From Bacteroidota bacterium (GTDB lineage Bacteria; Bacteroidota; Bacteroidia; J057), in the NCBI GenBank assembly GCA_003696835.1, contig RFHT01000267.1, positions 1 through 32,237 on the forward strand: a stretch of DNA of 32,237 bases, written 5' to 3'. Each line of letters begins with the position of its first letter. Positions within the stretch are counted from its first letter, which is position 1. Position numbers and translations under genes: made by a program. Positions 14,523 to 23,088 of this stretch are shown here, piece after piece. The notes under the pieces are model-generated. The model did no database searches. It saw nothing but the letters and a program-made list of their open reading frames with translations, and had not been told where the DNA came from.

Positions 14523-16631
14523 ATGAGCAAAACCCAATCCAAACACCCCATCGCCCTCATAGCTGACGACCCCTGGCTGGAGCCCTATGAAGAGGAAATA
14601 GCAGGACGGATACAGCGCTTTCAAAAGCGGCTGGCTGAAATTGAACGCGCTCATGGAACGCTACTGGATTTTGCCCATGCCTACCAATATTTCGGCATTA
14701 ACTACGACCCGCAGCAAAAAGGCTGGTGGTACCGGGAATGGGCACCGGCGGCGAAGGCCTTGTTTTTGACTGGCGACTTCAACCAATGGAACCGGAGCAG
14801 CCATCCTCTGGCAAGAAATGAAGCGGGTATTTGGGAGATATTCTTGTCCGAAGAACAATATGCTGAACGCTTTGTGCACGGCAGCCTGCTCAAGGTGCAT
14901 GTGGTAGCTGATAATGGGGCCCATGATCGCATTCCCGCCTATATCAGGCGGGTGGTGCAAAACCCCGAAACCCTGGACTTTGCCGGACAGCTATGGATGC
15001 CGCCCGATCCCTATCAATGGCAGGATCAGGGGTTTGATCCTGCCCGTATCCAAATTCCTTTTATCTATGAGAGCCATGTGGGGATGGCCCAGGAGAAAGA
15101 AGGCGTAGGTACTTACCGGGAGTTTGCCGACAATGTGCTCCCGCGCATAGCCAGGCTGGGATACAACTGCATACAGTTGATGGCCATTCACGAGCACCCC
15201 TATTACGGCTCTTTTGGGTACCACGTCTCTAACTTCTTTGCTCCCACTTCCCGCTTTGGCACGCCCGAAGACCTCAAATACCTCATAGATACCGCTCACC
15301 AGATGGGCATAGCCGTCATTATGGATGTGGTGCATTCGCATGCCGTCAAAAACTTTGCCGAGGGCCTGAATGATTTTGATGGCTCCGGAAATCAGTATTT
15401 CCACGAAGGGGGCAGAGGGTATCATGCCGCCTGGGATTCCAAACTGTTCAACTATGGAAAGTGGGAGGTGCAGCAGTTTTTGCTCTCTAACCTGGCCTAC
15501 TGGATGGAGGAATTTCACTTCGACGGCTTCCGCTTTGACGGCGTCACCTCCATGCTGTATTTCCACCATGGCGACCATATAACCTTTGACCATTACGACA
15601 AATACTTCAAAGAGGGCGTTGATTGGGATGCCATTACCTACCTGCAGCTGGCCAACGAGGTGATTCATCGCATTAAGCCCGCTGCCATCAGCATAGCCGA
15701 AGACATGAGTGGCATGCCGGGTACCTGCCGCAAAGTAGAGGAGGGCGGCCTGGGCTTTGACTACCGCCTGGGCATGGGCATACCCGATTACTGGATCAAA
15801 TTGCTCAAACACAGCCGTGATGAAGACTGGAATATACACGAAAGGTGGAATGTGATGACCAACAGGCGGTACAAGGAGAAAACCATCGCCTATGCCGAAT
15901 CACATGACCAGGCCCTGGTGGGGGATAAGACCATCGCTTTCTGGCTAATGGACAAGGAAATGTACTGGCACATGCAGGTGGACGACCCCCATCCGGTCAT
16001 TGACAGGGGCATTGCCCTTCACAAGCTCATCCGGTTCTTAACCCTTTCGCTGGGGGGCGAGGGCTACCTCAACTTTATGGGTAATGAGTTTGGACACCCC
16101 GAATGGATTGACTTCCCCCGCGAGGGCAACAACTGGAGCTACAAATATGCCCGCAGACAATGGTCGTTGGCAGAGCGGGAAGACCTCAAGTATAAATTTT
16201 TGCAGGCTTTTGACCAGGCCATGCTGGACCTGGCCAAATCGCATAACCTGCTCGCTTCCATGCCTGCCCGGCAGCTGAATATGGATGAGCAAAACCAGGT
16301 CATCATCTTCGAACGAAACCGCCTGGTATTTGTATTCAACTTTCACCCTACGCGCGCTATTCCCGACTACCGCTTTTATGCCCCGCAGGCAGGTACTTAT
16401 CAGATTGTGCTGAATTCCGATGCTCCCCAATTTGGGGGACATGACCGCATAGATGAATCCATACAGTATGAAACCGATGAGCTCGACCGGCTCAGTATTT
16501 ATTGTACCAACCGCACGGCATTGGTGTTGAAATGCATCAACCCCAGGCCCAGCTCGCTGCGAAAAGCGGAAAAAAGCAAAAAAATACCCACAAAATGGAT
16601 AAGACTTTCCAATAATTTTTTAATTTCTTGA
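14523..16631 (+). CDS. glgB: 1,4-alpha-glucan branching enzyme, eukaryote-like type (GH13_8)
   Basis: A 702-residue glycogen branching enzyme that makes alpha-1,6 branches. The N-terminal helix and CBM48 domain (ADDPWLEPYEEEI, then YREWAPAAKALFLTGDFNQWN, ~12-110) resemble eukaryotic branching enzymes more than the E. coli GlgB type. The catalytic barrel has D339 (nucleophile, DGFRFDGVTSM), E393 (acid/base, SIAEDMSGMPG) and D462 (AESHDQALVGDK), all intact. The start is ATG 14523, just after the promoter. After the usual end of the C-terminal beta domain (RTALVLKCI) there is a basic tail of about 28 residues. A GT3 glycogen synthase gene follows after 46 bases. Confidence 0.95.
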   Translation: MSKTQSKHPIALIADDPWLEPYEEEIAGRIQRFQKRLAEIERAHGTLLDFAHAYQYFGINYDPQQKGWWYREWAPAAKALFLTGDFNQWNRSSHPLARNEAGIWEIFLSEEQYAERFVHGSLLKVHVVADNGAHDRIPAYIRRVVQNPETLDFAGQLWMPPDPYQWQDQGFDPARIQIPFIYESHVGMAQEKEGVGTYREFADNVLPRIARLGYNCIQLMAIHEHPYYGSFGYHVSNFFAPTSRFGTPEDLKYLIDTAHQMGIAVIMDVVHSHAVKNFAEGLNDFDGSGNQYFHEGGRGYHAAWDSKLFNYGKWEVQQFLLSNLAYWMEEFHFDGFRFDGVTSMLYFHHGDHITFDHYDKYFKEGVDWDAITYLQLANEVIHRIKPAAISIAEDMSGMPGTCRKVEEGGLGFDYRLGMGIPDYWIKLLKHSRDEDWNIHERWNVMTNRRYKEKTIAYAESHDQALVGDKTIAFWLMDKEMYWHMQVDDPHPVIDRGIALHKLIRFLTLSLGGEGYLNFMGNEFGHPEWIDFPREGNNWSYKYARRQWSLAEREDLKYKFLQAFDQAMLDLAKSHNLLASMPARQLNMDEQNQVIIFERNRLVFVFNFHPTRAIPDYRFYAPQAGTYQIVLNSDAPQFGGHDRIDESIQYETDELDRLSIYCTNRTALVLKCINPRPSSLRKAEKSKKIPTKWIRLSNNFLIS

Positions 16632-16677
16632 ACCTTAACGAAAACAAGCCAGAATCCACTACCCTAAGTCCTGATGT

Positions 16678-18528
16678 ATGAGTACCCAAACAAGCAAGCC
16701 TGATACGATCAACTCTGCCCAGATAGCCACCTCGGCCCAGCCTTTACTCACCGAGATTGCCTACGAAGTGTGCAACCAGTTGGGAGGCATTTATACCGTT
16801 ATTCGCTCCAAAATACCCAGTATGAAAGAAAAATGGGGCGACCGATATTGCTGTATTGGCCCGTACATACACCCGGATGTAGAGGCAATTTTTGAGCACT
16901 CCGAGGATTATGACAACCCCTTTGGCCAGGCTGTACTGAAAATGCGGGAAATGGGGTATGAGGTGAAATACGGCCGCTGGATTACAGCGGGCAAGCCCTT
17001 TACGGTCTTGTTCAACCCCTACAGCGTGTATCACAAACTGGGCGAGATCAAATACCTGCTGTGGGAACATCACGGCATCAGCACACCGGGTGATGACGAC
17101 CTCATCAACCAGGTGGTGGCCTTTGGGCATTTGGTACAAACTTACCTTTCGGTGCTGAGTGAGGCAGGGATAAAAGGCGACCGCCCCCTTATAGCTCACA
17201 TGCACGAATGGATGGCCGGTACGGCCATACCGGGAATCAGACGCCTGGAACTCCCCATCAGGACGGTGTTTACCACCCATGCTACCCTGCTGGGCCGCTA
17301 CCTGGCCATGAACGACCCCGAGTTTTATGCTCACCTGCCTTTTTTCGACTGGCTGACTGAGGCCAGAAATTTCAATATTGAAACCCAGATACACATTGAG
17401 CGGGCAGCATCGCATGGCGCACATGTGCTCACCACAGTGAGTAAGGTTACAGCCCGGGAGTGCGAATACCTCATTGGCAGAAAACCCGAAGTGATCGTGC
17501 CCAATGGCCTCAACATTCAAAAGTTTTCAGTTTCCCACGAACTACAAAACGTACACCAGCGGGCTAAAGAGGAAATCCATCAATTTGTGATGGGACATTT
17601 TTTTCAGTCTTATGCCTTTGACCTGGACAATACCCTGTACTTTTTTACATCGGGCAGGTATGAATACCGCAACAAAGGCTTTGACCTTACCCTGGAGGCG
17701 CTGGCCCGCCTCAACTGGCGCATGAAACAGGCTGGCATAGATACAACTGTGGTGATGTTTTTTATCACCAAACGGCCCTACCAGAGCGTAAACCCCGACG
17801 TGCTGCAAAGTCGGACCCAAATGGAAAAAATCCGCCAAACCTGCGAGGCCATTCAGCGGCAGGTGGGCGAGCGCCTCTTTTATGCTGCCGCTACCAACCC
17901 GGAAATGAAGTTGCCCCTGCTCAACGACTATGTGGATGAATACTGGCAGGTGAGGCTCAGGCGAAATTTGCAGAGATGGAAAACCCACCGCCTGCCCAGC
18001 GTGATTACCCATAACCTCTATGACGATGCCAATGATGACATCCTCAATTTTCTCAGAAGCTCCAACCTCATCAACCACCACGATGACAGGGTGAAAATTG
18101 TCTATCATCCCGACTTTCTCTCCATCACCAACCCCATTTTTGCCATGGAATATGGCGATTTTGTGCGGGGTTGCCACCTGGGTATTTTTCCCAGCTATTA
18201 TGAACCCTGGGGCTACACCCCCCTGGAATGTCTGGCCAGTGGGGTGCCGGCCGTTACCAGCGACCTTTCGGGCTTTGGAGACTACGTGCTCAACAGCCCT
18301 GATTTCATTAACCCTGAAGACAGCGGGGTGTATATCGTAAACAGGAGCCGGGCCAGCATGGACCTGGCCGCAAACCAACTCACCGATTACCTCTTTAAGT
18401 TTGTACAATCCAGCCGCCGCTTCCGCATACAGCAGCGCTACGATGTGGAAAGTGCAGCTTCGCATTTCGACTGGAGCAACCTGCGCTCATTTTACGATCA
18501 GGCTCATGAAATGGTGCTGACTGGCTAA
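16678..18528 (+). CDS. glycogen synthase of the eukaryote-like GT3 family
   Basis: A 616-residue glycosyltransferase resembling animal and fungal glycogen synthase (GYS), not bacterial GlgA (GT5). Landmarks in order: AYEVCNQLGGIYTVI near residue 28, TTHATLLGRYLA, TTVSKVTAREC, VPNGLNI, the SGRYEYRNKGFD segment starting the C-terminal Rossmann domain, and GIFPSYYEPWGYTPLE carrying the conserved active-site glutamates. GT3 enzymes typically use UDP-glucose and are activated by glucose 6-phosphate. The C-terminal regulatory helix keeps SRRFRIQQR but has YDVES where eukaryotes have NRTER. It follows glgB by 46 bases without a clear promoter and ends before a hairpin terminator, so the two form one storage-glycogen unit. 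Confidence 0.95.
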   Translation: MSTQTSKPDTINSAQIATSAQPLLTEIAYEVCNQLGGIYTVIRSKIPSMKEKWGDRYCCIGPYIHPDVEAIFEHSEDYDNPFGQAVLKMREMGYEVKYGRWITAGKPFTVLFNPYSVYHKLGEIKYLLWEHHGISTPGDDDLINQVVAFGHLVQTYLSVLSEAGIKGDRPLIAHMHEWMAGTAIPGIRRLELPIRTVFTTHATLLGRYLAMNDPEFYAHLPFFDWLTEARNFNIETQIHIERAASHGAHVLTTVSKVTARECEYLIGRKPEVIVPNGLNIQKFSVSHELQNVHQRAKEEIHQFVMGHFFQSYAFDLDNTLYFFTSGRYEYRNKGFDLTLEALARLNWRMKQAGIDTTVVMFFITKRPYQSVNPDVLQSRTQMEKIRQTCEAIQRQVGERLFYAAATNPEMKLPLLNDYVDEYWQVRLRRNLQRWKTHRLPSVITHNLYDDANDDILNFLRSSNLINHHDDRVKIVYHPDFLSITNPIFAMEYGDFVRGCHLGIFPSYYEPWGYTPLECLASGVPAVTSDLSGFGDYVLNSPDFINPEDSGVYIVNRSRASMDLAANQLTDYLFKFVQSSRRFRIQQRYDVESAASHFDWSNLRSFYDQAHEMVLTG

Positions 18529-18565
18529 GGCATCTGAGGGAACAAATGGCAAAGAGAACTTTCCT

Positions 18566-18597
18566 GGCAGGCGACAAAGCCGCCTGCCTCATTTTTA
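18566..18597 (+). terminator. intrinsic terminator after the glycogen genes
   Basis: A perfect 8-base stem GGCAGGCG (18566-18573) / CGCCTGCC (18581-18588) with a 7-base loop is followed by TCATTTTTAT. It sits 37 bases after the glycogen synthase stop and just before the converging mqnA stop. The T run is on the plus-strand side only. Confidence 0.8.
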
Positions 18598-18604
18598 TCT
18601 CTTC

Positions 18605-19372
18605 TCAGGACATGACAAGCTGAGGCAATTCCTTCAACGCCCTGAGATACAGGCTAAGCGCCTGGTGTTTGGGAGCGTCAAAGTGAAAATCGATGCACTG
18701 TTCCAGGTACTTTTTTGCAAAAGGCCGGGGAATGCGGAAATAGTCTGCCCATTTTTCAGCACTTTTTCCTGCCTGTCCGATTCCCCATTGCATAGCCCGG
18801 TTTAAGCGCCCCAATTCTGCTTCACTCAACCCGGAGGGATGACAGCCCCATACGGCAAACACAAAGGGCAGCCCTGTAAGCATTTTCCAGTGCCAGGCCA
18901 GGTCGTAGTGGTAGCGGTATGCATGTCTGATCTTGATGGCTTTGTCCCCGATCACAACTCCGGCAGTTTTTTCTTTGATGAGGTGAAAATGTTTGTCGCT
19001 GGGGTACACAAAGTTCACCTCTCTCTTCCAGTAATGGTGCAACAGTATGCGTGCCAGGCCGTTGGAGCTACGAGAGTGACGGTCCAGGATGAGGGTATTG
19101 ACCTCTTCTATGGGACACTGGGATAAGATATAGACCGACTCCACCGGTCCATTGGCCCCAATGCAGTAGTCGGGCATGAGTTCAATTTGCTCAAAATCCG
19201 GTATGGCCCCTACGGGAATGAGTGCCAGCTGGGATTGCTTTTGGGCCAGGTGCACGGCACATTGGGCCGGTGGCAGTAAATGCAGGCTTACCTCCTCCGG
19301 GCCAAAGGCATGCTCAAAACCATCCATAAATGGGCGGGTATTGATATAGGAGACCAACGCAATGTGCAGCAT
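18605..19372 (-). CDS. mqnA: chorismate dehydratase, futalosine menaquinone pathway (MqnA)
   Basis: A 255-residue enzyme that dehydrates chorismate to 3-[(1-carboxyvinyl)oxy]benzoate, the first step of the futalosine route to menaquinone. It has a periplasmic-binding-protein-like fold but no signal peptide. The N-terminal signature VSYINTRPF (residues 7-15) matches MqnA (usually VSYLNTRP), and GDKAIKIRH and FAVWGCHP are further family segments. Length is normal. It is the last gene of mqnE-phosphatase-mqnA and starts 10 bases after the phosphatase stop. Its product feeds directly into MqnE, encoded two genes upstream. Confidence 0.9.
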   Translation of the reverse strand: MLHIALVSYINTRPFMDGFEHAFGPEEVSLHLLPPAQCAVHLAQKQSQLALIPVGAIPDFEQIELMPDYCIGANGPVESVYILSQCPIEEVNTLILDRHSRSSNGLARILLHHYWKREVNFVYPSDKHFHLIKEKTAGVVIGDKAIKIRHAYRYHYDLAWHWKMLTGLPFVFAVWGCHPSGLSEAELGRLNRAMQWGIGQAGKSAEKWADYFRIPRPFAKKYLEQCIDFHFDAPKHQALSLYLRALKELPQLVMS

Positions 19373-19382
19373 AATGAATGAG

Positions 19383-19994
19383 TTAGTTCAAATGTGTGGT
19401 ATCATTGAGTAGTTCGGCAAATGCCCGCCCGCTTTTGTACACATGCACAATGGACATGCCCGTATTGTGGCTGGAGAAAAGTTCCATGTAGGTGAGGCCA
19501 TATCCGAGCAGCATACTCAGCACAATGCGCATCTGCCTGCCGTGCGAACAAAGCAGCAGTTTGGTGCTGCCGTGTTGCCGGTACAGGCCAGAAAAAAACT
19601 TCTCTGCGCGCGCCCAGCCTTCCAGGGGAGATTCTCCTCCTTCAATTTTAGCTTCCAGTTCTCCCTTTTGCCAGCTACTGATCACCTGCCGGTAGGAGGC
19701 TTTGCCCGACTCCGTGGGTTTTCTCCCCTCCTGTATGCCCCAGCTCAATTCATTCAGTGCCGGGGTGGCAGTACAGCTATAGCCGGCCTGAATCCAGGGT
19801 TCCATACTTTGCCTGCTGCGCTGCAGGGTGCTGCAGTAGAGGGCCGAAAATTTGACGTCCGAATATGCCTCATACAACTGCCTGGCCTGCTTGTGGCCGG
19901 TTTCGTTCAAGGACGTATCCACGCCCCCTCCCTGAACAATTCCATTTAGGTTGTGGTCGGTCTCCCCATGCCTGAAAATGTACAAGCTCAACAT
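19383..19994 (-). CDS. histidine phosphatase superfamily protein
   Basis: A 203-residue phosphatase with the catalytic RHGE motif at residues 8-11 (phospho-acceptor His9), a conserved acidic region around ELSWGIQEG, and the second histidine in CSHGRQMR. All residues expected of an active branch-1 histidine phosphatase (phosphoglycerate-mutase-like) are present. The substrate cannot be deduced. It sits between mqnE (26 bases upstream) and mqnA (10 bases downstream) in one apparent operon, so a role tied to menaquinone or aminofutalosine metabolism is possible but unproven. Alternatives are general sugar or nucleotide phosphatase activity, or a CobC-like role. Confidence 0.9.
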   Translation of the reverse strand: MLSLYIFRHGETDHNLNGIVQGGGVDTSLNETGHKQARQLYEAYSDVKFSALYCSTLQRSRQSMEPWIQAGYSCTATPALNELSWGIQEGRKPTESGKASYRQVISSWQKGELEAKIEGGESPLEGWARAEKFFSGLYRQHGSTKLLLCSHGRQMRIVLSMLLGYGLTYMELFSSHNTGMSIVHVYKSGRAFAELLNDTTHLN

Positions 19995-20020
19995 GTATGC
20001 TCCGGTTTTATTAATTCGCT

Positions 20021-21169
20021 CTAAGAAACAGCGGCCTTCTGAGCTCCATAATCGTGCAACACCTCGTAAAGGGTGTCGCGCTCTAGTGCATGCCCGCCTG
20101 CCCTGCCGATGAGGTCCACCAGTTCCAGGGTACTCATGGCCGGATTTTGCTCCTCGCTGCCCGCCATGGAATATATTTTGGTGGTGTCATCTATGGTACC
20201 GTCAATGTCATTAACCCCAAAGGCCAGGGAAAGTTGGGCCGTGTCCCGCCCGATCATGGGCCAATAGGCCTTTAAGTGTGGGAAGTTGTCCAGATATATC
20301 CTGGCTACCGCATAATTTTTCAGGTCTTCTATGACTGAAACCTCCGGCAAATGAGAGAGTTCATTGTTTTTGTTGCGGAATTTGAGCGGAATAAAGGTGC
20401 GAAATCCGCCCGTTTTGTCCTGCAGCTCCCTCAGCTGTCGCATGTGGTCCACGCGGTGTTCGTATTGCTCTATATGCCCATATAGCATGGTGGCATTGGA
20501 GGGGATGCCCAATTCGTGGGCAATTTGGTGCAATTCCAGCCATTGGTCGCCGCTACATTTCCCACCAGCAATCTGATCTCTGATTTCAGGGTGGAAAATT
20601 TCCGCCCCTCCTCCGGGAATGGAATCCAGCCCGGCAGCTTTCAGCCGCATCAGTCCCTCCCGGTAGCTCAGCTTGTCCTTTTTGAAAATATAGTGAAACT
20701 CCACAGGCGTAAGGGCTTTGATGTGCAGCTCTGGCCGGTGGGCTTTGATTTTGCTAAAAAGAGCTTCGTAAAATGCCACATCATACTGAGGCAATACGCC
20801 GCCAACAATGTGCACCTCCGTAACGGGCTGCTCGTCGTAGCTTTTTACTACCTCCATCATTTCCTCCATGGTCAGCTCCCATCCATCTTCTCTTTTCTTG
20901 ATTTTGCGCGAATATGAACAAAAAGCACAACTATAAACGCATACGTTGGTAGGCTCAAGGTGAAAATTCCGGTTGAAATAGGTGCGGTTTTGGTGCAGCC
21001 GCTGCCGTATGTGGTTGGCCAGCATGCCCAGGGTAGGGAGGTCGTCAAGTTGGTAGAGATACAGGGCCTCCTGTTCTGTGATGCGCTCCTGGCCCAGAAC
21101 TTTCTTTGCAATGCGGTACAGCTGTTTATCGTGGTGGGTTTTGCTGAGAAGGAGATCGTTGGCATTCAT
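20021..21169 (-). CDS. mqnE: aminofutalosine synthase, radical SAM enzyme (MqnE)
   Basis: A 382-residue radical SAM enzyme that joins the MqnA product to SAM-derived adenosine, giving 6-amino-6-deoxyfutalosine. The [4Fe-4S] motif CxxxCxxC is C77, C81, C84 (NVCVYSCAFCSYSR). The segments VTEVHIVGGV, PGGGAEIFHPEIRDQI, NATMLYGHIE and FIPLKFRNKNN separate MqnE from the related MqnC. The start is ATG 21169 (MNANDLLL), or the in-frame ATG 21193, eight codons upstream; both lie downstream of a good promoter. It leads the operon mqnE-phosphatase-mqnA. Later pathway genes (mqnB, mqnC, mqnD) are not in the window. Confidence 0.93.
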   Translation of the reverse strand: MNANDLLLSKTHHDKQLYRIAKKVLGQERITEQEALYLYQLDDLPTLGMLANHIRQRLHQNRTYFNRNFHLEPTNVCVYSCAFCSYSRKIKKREDGWELTMEEMMEVVKSYDEQPVTEVHIVGGVLPQYDVAFYEALFSKIKAHRPELHIKALTPVEFHYIFKKDKLSYREGLMRLKAAGLDSIPGGGAEIFHPEIRDQIAGGKCSGDQWLELHQIAHELGIPSNATMLYGHIEQYEHRVDHMRQLRELQDKTGGFRTFIPLKFRNKNNELSHLPEVSVIEDLKNYAVARIYLDNFPHLKAYWPMIGRDTAQLSLAFGVNDIDGTIDDTTKIYSMAGSEEQNPAMSTLELVDLIGRAGGHALERDTLYEVLHDYGAQKAAVS

Positions 21170-21213
21170 ATTGTTATGCTTTGTTTCAATCATAATTAAC
21201 TCACAACTTGCTG

Positions 21214-21242
21214 CAAAGTTAAGGGAAACTATCAAAAGGCAA
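21214..21242 (-). promoter_or_regulatory. promoter for the mqnE operon
   Basis: On the minus strand TTG (21242-21240), an 18-base spacer and TAACTTTG (21221-21214) match TTG-N17-23-TAnnTTTG exactly. Transcription would start near 21207, giving a leader of about 14 or 38 bases depending on which mqnE ATG is used. Confidence 0.65.
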
Positions 21243-21271
21243 AGCAGCAACTATTTTGTATATTGAGCCAC

Positions 21272-22543
21272 ATGAATAAATGTAGGGTATGTACGTGCTT
21301 GTTGCTGGCAATTGTTGCGTTTCAATTGCAGGCACAGACCATTTCTGCCATCTATTTTAATGGCCTGAAAAAGACCCGTGTAGCCTATCTGTACCGCTTT
21401 ATTTCTTGCCGGGCAGGTATGGAGTACGATTCGCTGATGGTACAGCAGGATGTACAGGCCCTGCTGAATCTGCAAATATTTGAGCGAGTTGAGCCCCGGC
21501 TCAAGCCGGAGGCTGGCAAGCTTGAGCTGCATTTTGACTGCAAGGAGGTGATTACGCTGATTCCCTTTCTGGACTTTGGCGGAGTAAAGGGCAATCCCTA
21601 CTTCCAGGCCGGACTGATCGACTTCAACTGGCTGGGCCAGGGCAACCAACTGGGGGGCTTTTACCGCTACGACGGCAGATCGACGGTTCAGCTTTTTTTG
21701 AAAAAACCCTATTTGAAGGGTACCAACTGGGGGTTTTCGGTAAGTGCTTTGAGCTTATCTACCATTGAGCCTTTATTTTTTGGAAGTACAGGCCAGGGGT
21801 TTGAGCGGGTGAACTATTTTTACGACAATGTAAATGTAGAGCTACTGGGCCGCTATGAGTTTCGTTTCGGACATTTCATCCAGTTTGGAGGCGCCTATTT
21901 GTACGAGCAGTTTACGCCCAGAGACCAAACGCCCCCGGGCTTGGAAATTCCCGGCACATCCGCCCTACATAAAGGCATTGTCAAGTTTACCCATAGCCTG
22001 AAAAATATCAACTATTACTACCACTATCTGCAGGGCTTTTCAAACGAAACGCAGCTGGAGGGGGTGTTTACTCCGGGGGTGAATGAGGTGTTTTGGAAGG
22101 TGCTCAATGTGAGTAAGTATTTTCACCGAATAGGGCAGAAGGGAAACCTGGCCATGCGTTTACGGCTTGGGCTCTCGCCCGATTCCAACAGTCCCTTTGT
22201 ACCCTTTGTGCAGGACAGCTACATCAACATCCGCGGTTCCGGCAACCGGGTGGCCAGAGGAACAGCCGAAGTAGTGGTGAATGCCGAGTACCGGCACAGC
22301 CTTTACGAAAATTTCAACTGGGGAGCCCTGCAGGGAGTAGGCTTTGTGGATTTGGGCACCTGGCGGCTGCCCAAGCCGGGCAATGAATTTTTCAATCCTG
22401 AATATATGAGCTTGTTTTACGGCCTGGGGGTGCGGATATACTTTTCCAGGGCCTACAATTTCATTCTTCGAGCCGACTATGGCAGGAGCCTGCTAGGAGG
22501 TGAGCAGGAAGGCTTTGTACTGGGAGTTGGGCAATATTTTTAA
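21272..22543 (+). CDS. short Omp85-family outer-membrane protein (single POTRA plus beta barrel)
   Basis: A 423-residue protein with a signal peptide (CLLLAIVAFQLQAQ), one POTRA-like domain (~24-95: ISAIYFNGLKKTRVAYLYR, DVQALLNLQIFERV) and a predicted 16-strand beta barrel (~100-423). Near residue 320 it has NIRGSGNRVARGT, resembling the RG-containing motif of the Omp85 lid loop, and it ends in a terminal Phe (GVGQYF) as outer-membrane barrels do. BamA has five POTRA domains and TamA three, so this belongs to the short Omp85 proteins of Bacteroidota with unknown cargo. The start is ATG 21272. A near -7 box (TATTTTG, one T short, 21252-21258) lies just upstream. It overlaps the converging gene by 4 bases. 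Confidence 0.82.
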   Translation: MNKCRVCTCLLLAIVAFQLQAQTISAIYFNGLKKTRVAYLYRFISCRAGMEYDSLMVQQDVQALLNLQIFERVEPRLKPEAGKLELHFDCKEVITLIPFLDFGGVKGNPYFQAGLIDFNWLGQGNQLGGFYRYDGRSTVQLFLKKPYLKGTNWGFSVSALSLSTIEPLFFGSTGQGFERVNYFYDNVNVELLGRYEFRFGHFIQFGGAYLYEQFTPRDQTPPGLEIPGTSALHKGIVKFTHSLKNINYYYHYLQGFSNETQLEGVFTPGVNEVFWKVLNVSKYFHRIGQKGNLAMRLRLGLSPDSNSPFVPFVQDSYINIRGSGNRVARGTAEVVVNAEYRHSLYENFNWGALQGVGFVDLGTWRLPKPGNEFFNPEYMSLFYGLGVRIYFSRAYNFILRADYGRSLLGGEQEGFVLGVGQYF

Positions 22544-22998
22544 AAATCAATACCTTCATCCTCCTCATTAGCGGGGTCTTCACCCAGCAATTCTTGTTCT
22601 TCTTCCCGCTGCTGATAAACTCCCCTCAAAAATTGAAAAGCGCCCAGGCCCACGGTCATCCAGGCCAGGCCCTCAACAGGCCCCCCATTGGGGCTGATGG
22701 CGATGAGCAGGCCCACCATGCAGGCCACGCCCCCAAACAGCATCTTTCTCGCTCCGGGGGTATTTCCCTTCACAAAAGACTGGAGCTTTTCCTCTTGCGC
22801 CTGCAAATACACGTCTGCTGAGGTGGCATCCTCTGCTTTTACCAGCAGATGAATCCAGCCATTGGTACTGGTTAACCGCTCCTCGGGCGGAATTTCTTCA
22901 ATTCTGGATTCCAGCCCTATGGCATGAAGCCTGATTGCGTCTTCTTCGGCCCAGCTTTTGTCCTCATAATACCGAATAATCACCCAGTCTTGATTCAT
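22540..22998 (-). CDS. DUF2007-like putative signal-transducing membrane protein
   Basis: A 152-residue protein. The N-terminal ~70 residues (WVIIRYYEDKSWAEEDAIRL, then GWIHLLVKAEDATSADVYL) resemble the small DUF2007 domain, whose function is not established. Two hydrophobic segments follow (~90-107 and ~113-130), then a very acidic tail (EEEQELLGEDPANEEDEG). The start is ATG 22998; an in-frame GTG two codons upstream is possible. The stop overlaps the stop of the convergent Omp85 gene by 4 bases. It lies downstream of the flavoprotein at 23089-24651 with a 90-base gap, so it may be a separate unit. Confidence 0.72.
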   Translation of the reverse strand: MNQDWVIIRYYEDKSWAEEDAIRLHAIGLESRIEEIPPEERLTSTNGWIHLLVKAEDATSADVYLQAQEEKLQSFVKGNTPGARKMLFGGVACMVGLLIAISPNGGPVEGLAWMTVGLGAFQFLRGVYQQREEEQELLGEDPANEEDEGIDF

Positions 22999-23088
22999 GA
23001 TCACGTTGGTTTCTAAACAATGTAACGCATACCATCGCCTAATAGCGGCCCTGGCTGAAGAATCCTTACCTAATTCCCTCTGTCAACT

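Noticed and set aside
14991-15839. Minus-strand open frame of about 280 codons
   Set aside because: It is antisense to the catalytic core of glgB and has no recognisable features of its own.
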